DNA of 64,000 nucleotides from a bacterium. GTDB lineage: Bacteria; SZUA-79; Acidulodesulfobacterales; Acidulodesulfobacteraceae. Both the position numbers and the translations under genes were made by a program. Below, one piece after another: positions 8,361 through 17,046 of this stretch (its first letter is position 1; each line of letters starts with the position of its first letter). Where the stretch lies: positions 1 through 64,000 of the forward strand of contig JAKAFU010000003.1 of assembly GCA_021825865.1 (NCBI GenBank), written 5' to 3'. Below the pieces are notes generated by a model. It searched no databases, was not told the DNA's origin, and saw only the letters and a program-made list of their open reading frames with translations.

Positions 8361-9596
8361 ATGACCAAAAATGAACGCAAAACAACATTTCTTTTGAGTT
8401 TATCGCATTTTTTCTGTCATGTTGCAATTCTGACGTTTCCGGCAATCTTGATTCTTTTGAAGGCGAAATTTCATGTAAATTTTGCAACGCTCGGTATAGT
8501 TGCAGGCGTGTACCTGTTCCTGTTCGGCGCAGGCTCTCTGCCAATCGGCTTTATCGCAGACAGGATGAATAAAAATTTACTGCTCAGGATTTATCTGCTT
8601 GGTATGTCGTTAAGCGCATTTTTGGCGGCTTTATCCGGAAATTTTTATATTTTCGCTATTTTTATTATATTAATGGGATTAGTCGGAAGTATTTATCATC
8701 CAGTTGGATTAAGCATTATGTCTTTTGTAAAAACGGATAAATTGAGAGGTTTTGCCATTCACGGGATAGCCGGAACTTTAGGCGTAGCTTTAAGCGCTGC
8801 ATTTGCGGGATTTTTAGGCTATTATTTCGGATATAATGCGCCTTATTTAATATTAGGTTTGATTTTTTTATCTATTTTTATTTATTCTTTTTTTGTCAAA
8901 ATTGAAAACAATAAAATAAACAATACAAAAATAAACAATACAAAAGCAGCTCATATAAAAGAAGACAAGATACAAAACGAAAACATTAAATCTTTTTTTA
9001 ATGACTTTTTTCACAGAAATATAGCATTTATTTTTATAGTTGAATTTTTAAACGGTTTCGTTTTTCAGGGAGTATTCTCTTTTCTGCCCGCTTATACGGG
9101 GATGAAGCTGAAAAATTTTTTATTTTTTCATAATCAGACCGTTGCGGCAGGCAGTTTTTATGTGACTATAGCGCTGCTGGTCGGCGTTTTGTTTCAATAT
9201 TCAAGCACCTATATCACAAAAAGATATAAGCCTCACAGCGTATTTTCCGTTTTAATATTAATATCCGGTCTATTTATATTAATATCCGGTTTTTCAGCGG
9301 GGTTTATTCTATTTTTTTCTATACTGCTATATTCCGCCTTCAGTTTCTCAATGAACCCTATCTCAAATCTTCTAATCAGCAGGAATGCAAAAGAATATTA
9401 CAGGTCGGCGGCTTACGGGATATTCTTTTTTGCCGGATTCGGCATAGGTTCTATTGCGGCGCCGATAGGGGGTTTTATAGCCAGCAGTTTTAAATTAAGC
9501 GATACGTTTATATTTTATGGAATTATAGCCATGATTTCTTTTACGATATCTGTATTTATAACTAATTATAACGTTGGCGATGCTGCTGCCGAATAA
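8361..9596 (+). CDS. MFS transporter, fosmidomycin-resistance (Fsr)-like
   Basis: Major facilitator with about twelve hydrophobic helices. It resembles the Fsr branch: LSHFFCHVAILTFPAIL at the start, the loop-2 motif PIGFIADRMNK (MFS motif A) and GSIYHPVGLSIMSF, which in Fsr proteins lies at the end of helix 4. The central cytoplasmic loop (about 185-215) is an Asn/Lys-rich repeat-like insert. It is probably a drug or metabolite exporter in the inner membrane. The stop is six bases before the antiporter start, so the two may be cotranscribed. The substrate is unknown. Confidence 0.82.
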   Translation: MTKNERKTTFLLSLSHFFCHVAILTFPAILILLKAKFHVNFATLGIVAGVYLFLFGAGSLPIGFIADRMNKNLLLRIYLLGMSLSAFLAALSGNFYIFAIFIILMGLVGSIYHPVGLSIMSFVKTDKLRGFAIHGIAGTLGVALSAAFAGFLGYYFGYNAPYLILGLIFLSIFIYSFFVKIENNKINNTKINNTKAAHIKEDKIQNENIKSFFNDFFHRNIAFIFIVEFLNGFVFQGVFSFLPAYTGMKLKNFLFFHNQTVAAGSFYVTIALLVGVLFQYSSTYITKRYKPHSVFSVLILISGLFILISGFSAGFILFFSILLYSAFSFSMNPISNLLISRNAKEYYRSAAYGIFFFAGFGIGSIAAPIGGFIASSFKLSDTFIFYGIIAMISFTISVFITNYNVGDAAAE

Positions 9597-9602
9597 AATA
9601 TT

Positions 9603-10922
9603 ATGCATGGAAGCCATTACATAGTTATTACGGCAATTGTTCTGCTTTCTATTGCCTCAATAGGCGGAATTTTGACTAACTACTTTAAAATTCCGTACAC
9701 CTCTATGCTTGTTATTATCGGTCTCATTGTAGGTATTTTTCATATTTTTCCCAATTTAAAAATAACCCCGACCTTGATTTATTATGTTTTTCTTCCGATT
9801 ATTATTTTTGAAGGGGCGGTTAATATAAAGATTGCTCCATTAATGTCAAACGCTGTTCCTATAGGCATATTGTCTATTTTCGGCACTATTATTTCAGCAG
9901 TTTTTATAGGTATAGTTTTTCATTTTATTCTGGATTTTCCGTTAAAACAGGCTTTAATATTCGGGGCTATAATTACCCCTACCGACCCTATTTCAATACT
10001 TGCATTATTAAAAAATAGCGCAAAAAAAAATTCCGGCGTCGGCGACTATAACGGCGATAACAACGACGGCATTAAGACGGTGCTTGAAGGGGAAAGTCTT
10101 TTTAACGACGGAATAAGTCTCGTGCTGTTTGAAGTTTTTTTAGGATTAAATTTTCATAATGCAGGATTGATTTTTTTAAAAGGCGATATTTTAAATATAT
10201 TTAAATATATTTTCGGAATAATCGGCATATCAGCGCTTAAGTTTTTATATGAAGCGCTTGGAGGTTCAATACTTGGTGTTGCACTTGGCTATGCAGTATC
10301 TTTTTTACTGTCTCTTACGGTAGATTATTTAACGGAAATAATGATATCCCTTCTGCTTGCTTATGTATCTTTGATATTCGCATATTATTTGCATGTTTCT
10401 TTTATAATGGCTATAATATTTAGCGGCATAGTATTGGCAAACTTCGGATTTGAGAAAAAAGTATCAAGTAAAGCGGTGGAAGTATTTCCCGTTATTATTG
10501 AATATTTAGCTTTTATTATTAATTCAGTCCTCTTTCTTATTATAGGGATAGAGATTAATTTGTTTAAAATTTTAAACTTATGGATTATTTCAATTTTCTT
10601 AATATTTCTTGTTATACTGTCAAGGTTTATAGCGGTGTACCTGTTTGCTCCGCTAAGCGATAAAATTGTTAATAAGCTTAGACATAAAATTAAGACATTT
10701 TCGCAGAGTATAAATTTAAATAAGCGATATAAAAGATTTCTTGTATTCGGAGGACTGAGGGGTGCATTGCCTATTGCTATGGCATTGTCGCTGCCTTTAG
10801 ATTTGCATATGAGGTCTAAAATAATAACATATGTTTTTATTTCAGTTCTCTTTTCATTAACCGTGCAGGCAATAATTTTCGATATTTTTTCGAAAAAAAA
10901 ATTAAAAAAGATTAAAGCGTAG
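9603..10922 (+). CDS. nhaP: Na+/H+ antiporter, CPA1 family (NhaP-like)
   Basis: Inner-membrane cation/proton exchanger for pH and Na+ homeostasis. Diagnostic CPA1 motifs are present: PIIIFEGAV in the third helix region (65-73), ITPTDPISILALLK with Thr-Asp-Pro at 127-129, and EGESLFNDG (162-170) with the ion-site Asn168-Asp169. A further motif, FGGLRGALPIAMALSLP, lies near the C-terminus, and the arginine in it is typical. The protein is 439 residues and lacks the long cytosolic tail seen in some members. It starts six bases after the MFS gene. Confidence 0.92.
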   Translation: MHGSHYIVITAIVLLSIASIGGILTNYFKIPYTSMLVIIGLIVGIFHIFPNLKITPTLIYYVFLPIIIFEGAVNIKIAPLMSNAVPIGILSIFGTIISAVFIGIVFHFILDFPLKQALIFGAIITPTDPISILALLKNSAKKNSGVGDYNGDNNDGIKTVLEGESLFNDGISLVLFEVFLGLNFHNAGLIFLKGDILNIFKYIFGIIGISALKFLYEALGGSILGVALGYAVSFLLSLTVDYLTEIMISLLLAYVSLIFAYYLHVSFIMAIIFSGIVLANFGFEKKVSSKAVEVFPVIIEYLAFIINSVLFLIIGIEINLFKILNLWIISIFLIFLVILSRFIAVYLFAPLSDKIVNKLRHKIKTFSQSINLNKRYKRFLVFGGLRGALPIAMALSLPLDLHMRSKIITYVFISVLFSLTVQAIIFDIFSKKKLKKIKA

Positions 10923-10970
10923 CTGACCCGATTACAGGCTAAATTACACAATTACAGGAATTAAATTTAG

Positions 10971-12956
10971 ATGGAAAAAATAAAAAAATATAAGACGGCC
11001 GGTCTCCTTTTAGACAGGCTGCATATTGTACAAAATACGCATGGTTTTATAGACGAACAATCCATAGAGCTTATTGCAGACGAATTAAATATGTCAAAAG
11101 CAGAAGTTTACGGCGCAGCAACATATTATAAGGATTTTATTGTACAGCGGAACGGCATCAAAAATAACAATATTAAAAGCAATGTTATTTTATCGGAAAA
11201 TAACCGCAAAGCGAGCGATAATAAACTTAGTGCTGCAAACGGCGATGTTTTTTCTAAAACAAAATTTGTTTTCAAGAGGGCAGGAAAAGTAAATCCGCTC
11301 TCATTAGACGATTATAAAAATCATCATGGATTTAAAGGGCTTGAAAATGCGTTATCTTTAATTAATCCAATCATATCTTCCGGCGGCAAGCCCTCCGTCA
11401 GCTCGGCTGTGAATACGGGAAGCTATAAAAATACGAAAATTATCATCGATATTTTAAAAAGCTCCGGCTTAAAAGGCAGGGGCGGCGCAGGTTTTCCGGT
11501 GGGCATAAAATGGGAAACCGTTCTTAATGCAAATACAGGCGGAATGAAAGAAGCAGAGTATAATAATACAAAATGCAATATAAATCTTAATCTTAATAAT
11601 ATAGATAATACAGAGAATAAAGCAAATAATGATAGAAAAGTTCATAATGATATAAATCATAACATTGCAGATATTAACGATAGTCTCTTAAATGAAAAAG
11701 AAACACAAGAGATATGGAACAGAGATGCGGAATACAGCGAAAAATACATAGTGTGCAACGGAGACGAGGGCGACGAAGGTGCGTTTGCCGACAGATTAAT
11801 TCTTGAGTATGACCCGTTCATGCTTATAGAAGGTATACTTATAGCTGCGGTCACAATTTGCGCAGAATACGGTTTTATTTACATCAGGTCAGATTACAAA
11901 AACGGTATTGAAAAATTGCAGAATGCTATAGATTTATGCTATAAGTCAAATGAGCTCGGTAAGAATATTTTAAATACCGGATGCAATTTTGATTTAAAAA
12001 TAATAGCAGGAGGCGGAAATTATGTTTGCGGCGAAGAGACGGCACTTTTGGAAAGCATTGAAAATAGAAGGGGCATGGTAAGAGTCCGCCCGCCTGTTCC
12101 GGCTGTTTCAGGTCTTTACGGTAAACCTACTATTTTAAATAATGTAACGACTTTTGCGTCGGTTGCGTATATTTTCGGCGAGCTTAATATTAATCTTGAT
12201 TTAAGCGGAGATTTAACTGGTACCGCAGATGAAGAAGATGGAAATCAAGAAGAAAATAAATATAAATATAAAGACAAAGAGAAAGACGATAAAGACATAA
12301 AGTTTAATGATAAGCAGGTTTTAATCAAAGATAAAGACATAAAGTTTAATGATAAGCCGGATTTGAAATATTTGGATAAATTAAATGTTCCGAAAGTACC
12401 TTTTCCGTTTCAGCTGTCTGGAGCCGTAAAATTTTCCGGTCTTTACGAATTAGACAACGATATATCATTGAAAGAATTGCTGTATGATTTCGGCGGAGGG
12501 CCTCTGCAGGATAATATGCAATTTAAAGCAGTGCAGATAGGAGGACCGCTTGGCGCCTTTTTCCCGTTGTACGGCGGTTATGCCGGCGAATTTTTAAATA
12601 TTAAACTTACATACGAAGATGTAGCGAAAAAGGCAGGAATGCTTGGGCATGGCGGCATAGTAGTCTATGCGGAAGATGCGGATATAAAGGATATTTTAAA
12701 TAAAACGTTAGATTTTTGCATTGAGGAATCGTGCGGAAAATGTGCGCCCTGCAGAATCGGTTCCGTCAGATTAAAAGAATTGTTTGAAAGAATATTCAAG
12801 TCGAATCGGAATGATAATATTAAAAACGATAATCTCAATGTAATTTATGAAATTCTTGAAACTATGAAATATTTATCTCTATGCGGATTGGGAAGCGGAA
12901 TAACTTTGCCGATAGAAAGTCTTTTGAAATATTTCGGCGATGAAATATTTATTTAA
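10971..12956 (+). CDS. fdhB: NAD-linked formate dehydrogenase beta subunit: NuoE-type helical domain fused to NuoF
   Basis: Diaphorase subunit that would carry electrons between formate dehydrogenase and NAD+. Residues 1-58 match the N-terminal helical bundle of NuoE (LIADELNMSKAEVYGAATYY). The [2Fe-2S] thioredoxin fold that normally follows is absent; no suitable cysteines occur before Cys202. From about 98 it is NuoF: GRGGAGFPVGIKW (169-181, FMN/NAD site), YIVCNGDEGDEGAF (259-272), GGGNYVCGEETALLES (347-362), an SLBB-like region, and the cluster ligands Cys588, Cys591, Cys594 and Cys638. Two low-complexity inserts occur, Asn-rich at 187-256 and Lys/Asp-rich at 418-470. The gene is 135 bases upstream of the alpha subunit. 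A hydrogenase diaphorase role is excluded by that neighbour. Confidence 0.88.
   Translation: MEKIKKYKTAGLLLDRLHIVQNTHGFIDEQSIELIADELNMSKAEVYGAATYYKDFIVQRNGIKNNNIKSNVILSENNRKASDNKLSAANGDVFSKTKFVFKRAGKVNPLSLDDYKNHHGFKGLENALSLINPIISSGGKPSVSSAVNTGSYKNTKIIIDILKSSGLKGRGGAGFPVGIKWETVLNANTGGMKEAEYNNTKCNINLNLNNIDNTENKANNDRKVHNDINHNIADINDSLLNEKETQEIWNRDAEYSEKYIVCNGDEGDEGAFADRLILEYDPFMLIEGILIAAVTICAEYGFIYIRSDYKNGIEKLQNAIDLCYKSNELGKNILNTGCNFDLKIIAGGGNYVCGEETALLESIENRRGMVRVRPPVPAVSGLYGKPTILNNVTTFASVAYIFGELNINLDLSGDLTGTADEEDGNQEENKYKYKDKEKDDKDIKFNDKQVLIKDKDIKFNDKPDLKYLDKLNVPKVPFPFQLSGAVKFSGLYELDNDISLKELLYDFGGGPLQDNMQFKAVQIGGPLGAFFPLYGGYAGEFLNIKLTYEDVAKKAGMLGHGGIVVYAEDADIKDILNKTLDFCIEESCGKCAPCRIGSVRLKELFERIFKSNRNDNIKNDNLNVIYEILETMKYLSLCGLGSGITLPIESLLKYFGDEIFI
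12288..12357 (+). repeat. In-frame 28-bp direct repeat inside fdhB
   Basis: An identical 28-base block occurs at 12288-12315 and 12330-12357, exactly 42 bases apart. The frame is kept, and residues 440-448 (DKDIKFNDK) are repeated at 454-462. It sits in the Lys/Asp-rich linker of the NuoF-like protein and looks like a recent slippage duplication. Confidence 0.9.
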
Positions 12957-13091
12957 TTTATTTATTCAATAAATATTTGTAAATATTTATAAATATTCGG
13001 CACGGTTATATATGTTTTATTTTATTTAACGGATTTAATTTTATTTCTTCTTAATTCAGGAAGTATATCAACTAAATAATATAGGCATGAT

Positions 13092-16000
13092 ATGATAACT
13101 ATAGAAATAGACGGCAATATAATTGATGCGGAAGAAGGCGCAATTCTTCTTGATGCCGCAAATAAAGCGGGAATTGCAATACCGTCGCTGTGCGCCTCAA
13201 AAAATCTTTTACCTTACGGGGCGTGCAGAATGTGCGCCGTTGAAGCGGAAGGTAAAAAAGGTTATATATACGCATGCTCCACGCATATTGTCGAAGGTAT
13301 GAAAATAAAGACTTATTCGGAAAAACTTTTTGCTTTAAAACGTACATTAATTGAACTTTATCTTTCCGACCACCCTAACGACTGCCTTACGTGTCCGCAG
13401 AATTTAGATTGCGAATTGCAGAAATGGGCTGCTTATTTCGGGGTTAGAAAAATAAGATATAGGGGCAAAAGTCATTTGCTGAGCGATATTGACGAATCAA
13501 ATCCTTATTTCAGATATGACCCTTCAAGATGTATTGTCTGCGCAAGGTGCGTAAGGGCCTGCAGCGAAATTCAGGGCAATTTTGCATTGACTATTGCAGG
13601 AAGAGGGTTCGATTCTATTATAAAATCTGTTAAAAGAAGTGCAAATAATCTAAATTTGCCGGCAATTAATAAAATTAATAAAGGTTTTGTTGTCGGCAAT
13701 AATAAAAATAATAAAATAAACAGTGCGGTAAAAAGCAATGTTGATACAAATTTCGGCGGTTATAATGAAAATGCAGATAAAGCAGCAGATAATTTTATAA
13801 ATTCCGAGTGTGTTTCTTGCGGAGCTTGTGTAAAAGAATGCCCCACAGCGGCATTGACGGAAAACAATTTATTCGAATCAGGAAAAGCTTTTTCGAAAAT
13901 AAAGACAACCTGCGCATATTGCGGAGTGGGATGTTCGTTTGAGGTTCAATATAAAGGCGATAATATAATAAGGATGCTCCCTGTTGACGACAGTCTGTCA
14001 AATTACGGTCATTCCTGCGTCAAGGGGCGTTTTGCATGGAGTTATGTTAAAAGCAAAGATAGACTGACGAAACCGCTTTTGAGAAATAATTTAAATGAAG
14101 AATTTAGAGAGGTTTCATGGGAAGAAGCTTATAGCCATATTGCCGAAAAATTTATAGAACTGCAGTATAAATACGGCATTAAATCAATTGGAGCTATAAG
14201 TTCTTCAAGATGTACAAACGAAGAAAATTATTTAATGCAAAAAATGGTCAGAACCGTTTTTAAAAATAATAATATCGATACTTGCGCAAGGGTCTGTCAT
14301 CAGCCTACCGGATATGCGCTTGGCGTCGCTTTCGGCGCAGGCGCAGGGACTCAGGATTTAAGTTCTATGTTTAGTTCAGATTTAATTATGCTCATAGGAG
14401 CTAATCCCACGGAAGCTCATCCTGTAGTCGGCGCATTTATAAGAAAAATGGCGAGAAAAGGAGCCGATTTAATTGTTATAGACCCGCGCATAACGGAAGC
14501 TGCCAGATCTGCGAACGTGCAGGCAAAATTTCATTTAAGACCGAAACCGGGAACAAATGTAGCTCTTTTAAATGCTTTTGCTTACACGATAATTAAAGAA
14601 GGACTTTTAAAACATGATTTTATTAAAGATAGATGCAATATTGAAAGTTTTAATTTATGGGAGAAATTTATTTTAAACGATGATAATTCTCCTGAAGCGG
14701 CGGAAGTTATAACGGAAGTTCCCGCTAATGAAATTAAAAAGGCGGCGATGCTGTACGCAAGAGCTAAAAATGCCTCAATATTTTACGGACTCGGCGTAAC
14801 GGAACATTTGCAGGGTTCAAGCGGCGTACTTGCGATAGCCAATCTTGCAATGCTGACGGGAAATATCGGCAGAAAGGGCGTCGGGGTTAGTCCTTTAAGA
14901 GGGCAAAACAATGTACAGGGAGCTGCCGATATGGGAGCAGAACCTGCTACCCTGCCAGGCTATCGTCATATATCGGATGACAGAGCCAGAGGACTATTTG
15001 AAAAAGAATGGAAAGTAAAATTGGAGCGCGAACCAGGCATGAGGCTTCCCGATATGCTCAGGAATGCTTTGGCCGGAAGATTTAAGGGGCTTTATATCTT
15101 TGGCGAAGATATTGTTCAGACCGACCCTGATTCTAATCGTATAATAGAATCTTTAAAGTCTATGGATTTAGTTATAGTGCACGATTTATTTAAGACCGTC
15201 ACTTCCGGATATGCTCATGTGATACTTCCCGGTTCATCATTTCTTGAAAAAGACGGAACGTTCACAAACTGGGAAAGAAGAATCCAGAGAGTCAGAAAGG
15301 TGCTTGAACCTGCTGCAGGAAAACAGGACTGGCAGATTATTGAAGATTTAAGCCGGTATTTGACAGAGTATGGCGGCAAATACAAATATGAATCGGGTAA
15401 TTTGGCGGCTGCTTTTATAAAATCTGCTGCAAAATCTGCGAATGCTGCGGCAGAAGAAGATAACAGGCAGACGCCGCCGCCTGCAGCCGGCAATAAGAGC
15501 TTCGGTAATCATAATGCAGATTTAAATTATACGCATCCTTCTGAAGTTATGGATGAAATAGCAAGACTTACGCCGTCTTTTGCATTGGTGAGTTATGAAA
15601 AATTAGATAATAAGCCTTATTCTATTCAATGGCCCTGCAATGAAAATGCCCCGAACGGAACCGATATTTTACATAAAGACGCTTTTATCGGACAGAAAGG
15701 AAGATTTGTCATTACATCTTTTGCGGGGTCTAAAGACCGCACCGACAGGCAGTATCCTTTTATTCTTACAACAGTCAGGAATTTGTTTCAGTATAATTCT
15801 GCAAACAATACGAGGCGCACCGAAAACAATTTATGGTATTGTGAAGATTATTTAGAGATAAGTAAAGAAGATGCGGAAACATTAAATATAGAAAACGGCG
15901 AAACTGTTTTAATTGAAAGCAGGAAAGGAAAAATTAATTTGACGGCAAAAATAAGCGGCAGAGTGATGAAAGGCGTGGTTGCAACGACATTTCATTTCCC

Positions 16001-16319
16001 TGAACTAAAAACCAATGTATTAACCAGCGATTACTCGGACTGGTCAACTGAAACTCCTGAATATAAAGTAACGGCGGTTAATATTAAAAAAATTGAAATC
16101 GCCAAAAGCGCTAAAAAAGAACCAAGTGTATCCGCAGACGCAGATTATAGGCAAACTGAAACATACGATGAAGAAGCTGCAAGAATGTTTAATGATCTGA
16201 CTAAAACTTTCGAAGCTTACGACCGTGAAACGGCGGATAGAGAAATAGCTGCACACATAAAAAAATACTGGGAAAAAGAGCTAGTCGAAAGACTTATTAA
16301 ATTAAAATTGCTAAATTAA
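13092..16319 (+). CDS. fdhA: Molybdenum/tungsten formate dehydrogenase alpha subunit (FdsA-like), probable fused FdsD tail
   Basis: Catalytic subunit of a cytosolic NAD-dependent formate dehydrogenase; there is no Tat signal. Cluster ligands run in order: [2Fe-2S] Cys34, Cys45, Cys48, Cys62; His94, Cys98, Cys101, Cys107; ferredoxin sets Cys147/150/153/157 and Cys240/243/246/250; and the molybdopterin-proximal Cys274, Cys277, Cys281, Cys309. The active site is Cys402-His403, with plain Cys and not selenocysteine. NNVQGAADMG is typical of Fdh alpha subunits. An Asn-rich insert of about 55 residues (180-237) splits the ferredoxin sets. Residues 1032-1075 resemble the separate delta subunit FdsD (spaced Phe, then IAAHIKKYWEKEL). 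The gene follows fdhB. No maturation gene is in the window. Confidence 0.93.
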   Translation: MITIEIDGNIIDAEEGAILLDAANKAGIAIPSLCASKNLLPYGACRMCAVEAEGKKGYIYACSTHIVEGMKIKTYSEKLFALKRTLIELYLSDHPNDCLTCPQNLDCELQKWAAYFGVRKIRYRGKSHLLSDIDESNPYFRYDPSRCIVCARCVRACSEIQGNFALTIAGRGFDSIIKSVKRSANNLNLPAINKINKGFVVGNNKNNKINSAVKSNVDTNFGGYNENADKAADNFINSECVSCGACVKECPTAALTENNLFESGKAFSKIKTTCAYCGVGCSFEVQYKGDNIIRMLPVDDSLSNYGHSCVKGRFAWSYVKSKDRLTKPLLRNNLNEEFREVSWEEAYSHIAEKFIELQYKYGIKSIGAISSSRCTNEENYLMQKMVRTVFKNNNIDTCARVCHQPTGYALGVAFGAGAGTQDLSSMFSSDLIMLIGANPTEAHPVVGAFIRKMARKGADLIVIDPRITEAARSANVQAKFHLRPKPGTNVALLNAFAYTIIKEGLLKHDFIKDRCNIESFNLWEKFILNDDNSPEAAEVITEVPANEIKKAAMLYARAKNASIFYGLGVTEHLQGSSGVLAIANLAMLTGNIGRKGVGVSPLRGQNNVQGAADMGAEPATLPGYRHISDDRARGLFEKEWKVKLEREPGMRLPDMLRNALAGRFKGLYIFGEDIVQTDPDSNRIIESLKSMDLVIVHDLFKTVTSGYAHVILPGSSFLEKDGTFTNWERRIQRVRKVLEPAAGKQDWQIIEDLSRYLTEYGGKYKYESGNLAAAFIKSAAKSANAAAEEDNRQTPPPAAGNKSFGNHNADLNYTHPSEVMDEIARLTPSFALVSYEKLDNKPYSIQWPCNENAPNGTDILHKDAFIGQKGRFVITSFAGSKDRTDRQYPFILTTVRNLFQYNSANNTRRTENNLWYCEDYLEISKEDAETLNIENGETVLIESRKGKINLTAKISGRVMKGVVATTFHFPELKTNVLTSDYSDWSTETPEYKVTAVNIKKIEIAKSAKKEPSVSADADYRQTETYDEEAARMFNDLTKTFEAYDRETADREIAAHIKKYWEKELVERLIKLKLLN

Positions 16320-16350
16320 AAATAATTTAAATAATTTCTTTATTTTCAAA

Positions 16351-16373
16351 AAATTAGCGCCAGTCTCTAATTT
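16351..16373. terminator. Possible bidirectional terminator hairpin, weak
   Basis: AAATTAG (16351-16357) pairs with CTAATTT (16367-16373) around a 9-base loop, between the convergent fdhA and exported-protein genes. The stem is AT-rich and there is no clean T-run, so it is only a candidate. Confidence 0.25.
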
Positions 16374-16389
16374 CTGCCTAATTTCTAAT

Positions 16390-16875
16390 TTAATAAAATA
16401 CAGGTCTTATCGTTTTTGCTATTAATTCGCCCGCCGTATTTTTAGATGCCGTTATGTTCACGGTCTGCCCTTTTTTGTAGTCGGAACATGAGGCGGTCTT
16501 TAAATTAACCCCGACGCCGCCGTAGCATACCGTTGAACTGTTTATTTCAAACAGCAGGGTGGTTCTGCCTGATAATTTTAATGCCGTATTATTTACAGCA
16601 ATGATTGTTCCGGCATAAAAAAAAGTATTTTTATGCAATAATGAAAGCGGACCGCCTGTATGAGGCGCAGCGGCTTCAGAGTTAGGCAAAAAAAATGAAG
16701 ATACCGCCGCAAAAAGAAACACGAGAAGTATTAAGAATACGGATGCAGGTTTAATTTTATTTAATATAAAATATTTAATGCCGGATTTATTATTATTAAA
16801 ATTTTTTGTGTTTCCCATATTATTGCATCTGTCATTTTTATTGTTTTGAATATTTTTTATTTTTATTATACGCAT
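16390..16875 (-). CDS. Small exported protein downstream of pilY1, function unknown
   Basis: A protein of 161 residues with a long Asn/Lys-rich N-region, a hydrophobic segment at about 43-62 and a possible signal cleavage after SEAAA. The mature part is a short beta-rich domain (GTIIAVNNTALKLSGRTTLLFEI, shown here only as a pattern of alternating strands) with two Cys that could form a disulfide. The layout resembles DUF5666-like or OB-fold exported proteins, a weak resemblance by eye. A ribosome site AAGGAG lies upstream of the ATG; Met20 is an alternative start. It follows the pilus tip genes on the same strand and may belong to that cluster. Confidence 0.65.
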   Translation of the reverse strand: MRIIKIKNIQNNKNDRCNNMGNTKNFNNNKSGIKYFILNKIKPASVFLILLVFLFAAVSSFFLPNSEAAAPHTGGPLSLLHKNTFFYAGTIIAVNNTALKLSGRTTLLFEINSSTVCYGGVGVNLKTASCSDYKKGQTVNITASKNTAGELIAKTIRPVFY

Positions 16876-17046
16876 TGAAACATCTCCTTACTGGTTTAAT
16901 TTAACAATGAATTAATCATATACATTTATAGCAGCCATATTTATATATCATAAAACGACGATTCGCTTTAGCAGAACATACATAATATATCTGCATAACT
17001 TTATATTAGTATATAATTTTTATATATAGGTCATATATTTTATTTT

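Noticed and set aside
10385-10951. 188-residue minus-strand open frame
   Set aside because: It is wholly antisense to the antiporter gene, whose family motifs are unambiguous.
14298-14303. Selenocysteine at the formate dehydrogenase active site
   Set aside because: The codon before the active-site His is TGT (Cys402), and no in-frame TGA interrupts the gene.
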